Part shown: positions 15,377-16,134 of the stretch, piece after piece
Numbering within the stretch: the first letter of the stretch is position 1
How the letters are laid out: each line of letters begins with the position of its first letter
Assembly: GCA_027531445.1 (NCBI GenBank)
Contig: JAPZRK010000087.1
Location: 1 to 16,134 of the forward strand
DNA: 16,134 nucleotides
Origin: Leptospira sp.
GTDB taxonomy: Bacteria; Spirochaetota; Leptospiria; Leptospirales; Leptospiraceae
Direction: 5' to 3'
Position numbers and translations under genes: made by a program
The notes under the pieces: model-generated
The model's input: the letters and a program-made list of their open reading frames with translations, nothing else
What the model was told of the DNA's origin: nothing
The model's database searches: none

Positions 15377-16134
15377 ATGAATTCTTACCCTCATTTACTT
15401 TCTCCCTTAGACCTAGGATTTACTTCTCTGAAAAATCGCACCCTTATGGGTTCAATGCACACAGGCCTTGAAGAAGCAGAAAATGGATATGCGCGCATGG
15501 CGGCTTTTTACGCAGAGCGAGCAAAGGGTGGTTGTGCACTCATTGTGACAGGTGGCATTGCTCCGAGCGAAGCTGGTCGTGTTGCAAAAGGTGGCAGTGT
15601 CATGAACACGATGGAAGAAGCCATACATCACCGCGTAGTTACAGAAGCCGTGCATAATGAAGGCGGCAAAATTGCCATGCAGATACTTCATACGGGAAGG
15701 TATGGCTACCATGATAAAATTGTGGGAGCCTCTGCATTACGTGCTCCTATCAATATGTTCAAACCACACCCGCTAACTCATGAAGAGGTGCTTGCGACGA
15801 TCGAAGAATTTGCCACCTGCGCAAGCCTTGCTCGTGAAGCTGGGTACGACGGTGTGGAGATAATGGGTAGTGAGGGATATCTCATTAACCAGTTTATCGC
15901 AAAACGCACAAACAATCGTGAAGACGACTGGGGTGGGAGCTTTGAAAATCGAATCCGTTTCCCAATCGAAGTAGTCAAAGCGGTTCGCAAAAAAGTTGGT
16001 GCCGATTTTATCATTATTTATCGTTTATCAATGTTAGATTTAGTCGAAGACGGTGGTAACATTGATGAGGTGTTGCAACTTGCAAAGGAAATTGAAAAGG
16101 CAGGCGCGACCATCATCAATACAGGTATCGGTTG
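15377..16134 (+). CDS. fadH: 2,4-dienoyl-CoA reductase (NADPH), N-terminal part (3' end outside window)
   Basis: The first 252 residues of a protein usually about 670 long, still open at the window end. It carries the N-terminal FMN-binding TIM barrel of the Old Yellow Enzyme type. MNSYPHLLSPLDLGFTSLKN and MGSMHTGLEE are FadH signatures. MQILHTGRYGYH, then GYDGVEIMGSEGYLINQF with Tyr168 (the position of catalytic Tyr166 in E. coli FadH), RTNNREDDWGGSFENRIRFP and FIIIYRLSMLDLVEDGG match closely. The enzyme reduces 2,4-dienoyl-CoA so that unsaturated fatty acids can enter beta-oxidation. The 4Fe-4S and FAD/NADPH domains should follow downstream. The ATG has a weak AGAG site, and a TGA 12 nt upstream in frame excludes a longer start. 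Leptospira depends on fatty acids as carbon source, which suits the gene. Confidence 0.94.
   Translation, partial: MNSYPHLLSPLDLGFTSLKNRTLMGSMHTGLEEAENGYARMAAFYAERAKGGCALIVTGGIAPSEAGRVAKGGSVMNTMEEAIHHRVVTEAVHNEGGKIAMQILHTGRYGYHDKIVGASALRAPINMFKPHPLTHEEVLATIEEFATCASLAREAGYDGVEIMGSEGYLINQFIAKRTNNREDDWGGSFENRIRFPIEVVKAVRKKVGADFIIIYRLSMLDLVEDGGNIDEVLQLAKEIEKAGATIINTGIG

Noticed and set aside
15452..16014. - strand open frames opposite fadH
   Set aside because: They are antisense shadows of a strongly conserved enzyme sequence on the + strand.

Overview
The window looks like a stretch of chromosome from a spirochaete, most likely Leptospira. This is inferred from several things together: AT-rich DNA, several lipoproteins with loose spirochaete-type lipoboxes (LGNC, FNNC, LTQC), frequent GTG and TTG starts, and lpxI-lpxB lipid A genes beside envelope genes. 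No rRNA, tRNA, CRISPR array or insertion sequence was found. Both ends cut through genes: a helicase on the left and 2,4-dienoyl-CoA reductase on the right.

Left block (1-4584, + strand): the C-terminal part of a UvrD/Rep-type helicase, then a TPR lipoprotein, a large AsmA-like membrane-anchored protein and a small lipoprotein. Spacing is tight or overlapping, so at least the last three probably share a transcript. The three non-helicase proteins all look envelope-associated.

Central block (4611-12126, - strand): read in transcription order, sucC, sucD, a TolC-family outer membrane protein, an SH3b-domain membrane protein, an FmdB-type zinc ribbon, lpxI and lpxB. Gaps run from 39 nt down to a 26-nt overlap, which suggests one long operon joining the succinyl-CoA synthetase step of the TCA cycle to an export channel and two consecutive lipid A steps. 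LpxI makes the 2,3-diacyl-sugar-1-phosphate that LpxB condenses with the UDP-diacyl sugar. The leader upstream of sucC holds a conspicuous interrupted palindrome and two further hairpins.

Right block (12304-16134): a lipoprotein with a perfect HExxHxxGxxH zinc-protease signature (- strand), a divergent LhgO-like FAD-dependent 2-hydroxyacid oxidase (+), a trypsin-like protease with an intact catalytic triad and no visible signal peptide (-), a 348-nt intergenic stretch with two dyads and a possible 42-codon membrane mini-ORF, and the first third of fadH (+).

Most of the window is ordinary core metabolism and envelope biogenesis. The items most worth a second look are the metzincin-like lipoprotein, the AsmA-like/lipoprotein cluster beside the lipid A genes, and the sucC leader. 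I saw no convincing evidence of a wholly new defence or mobile system.
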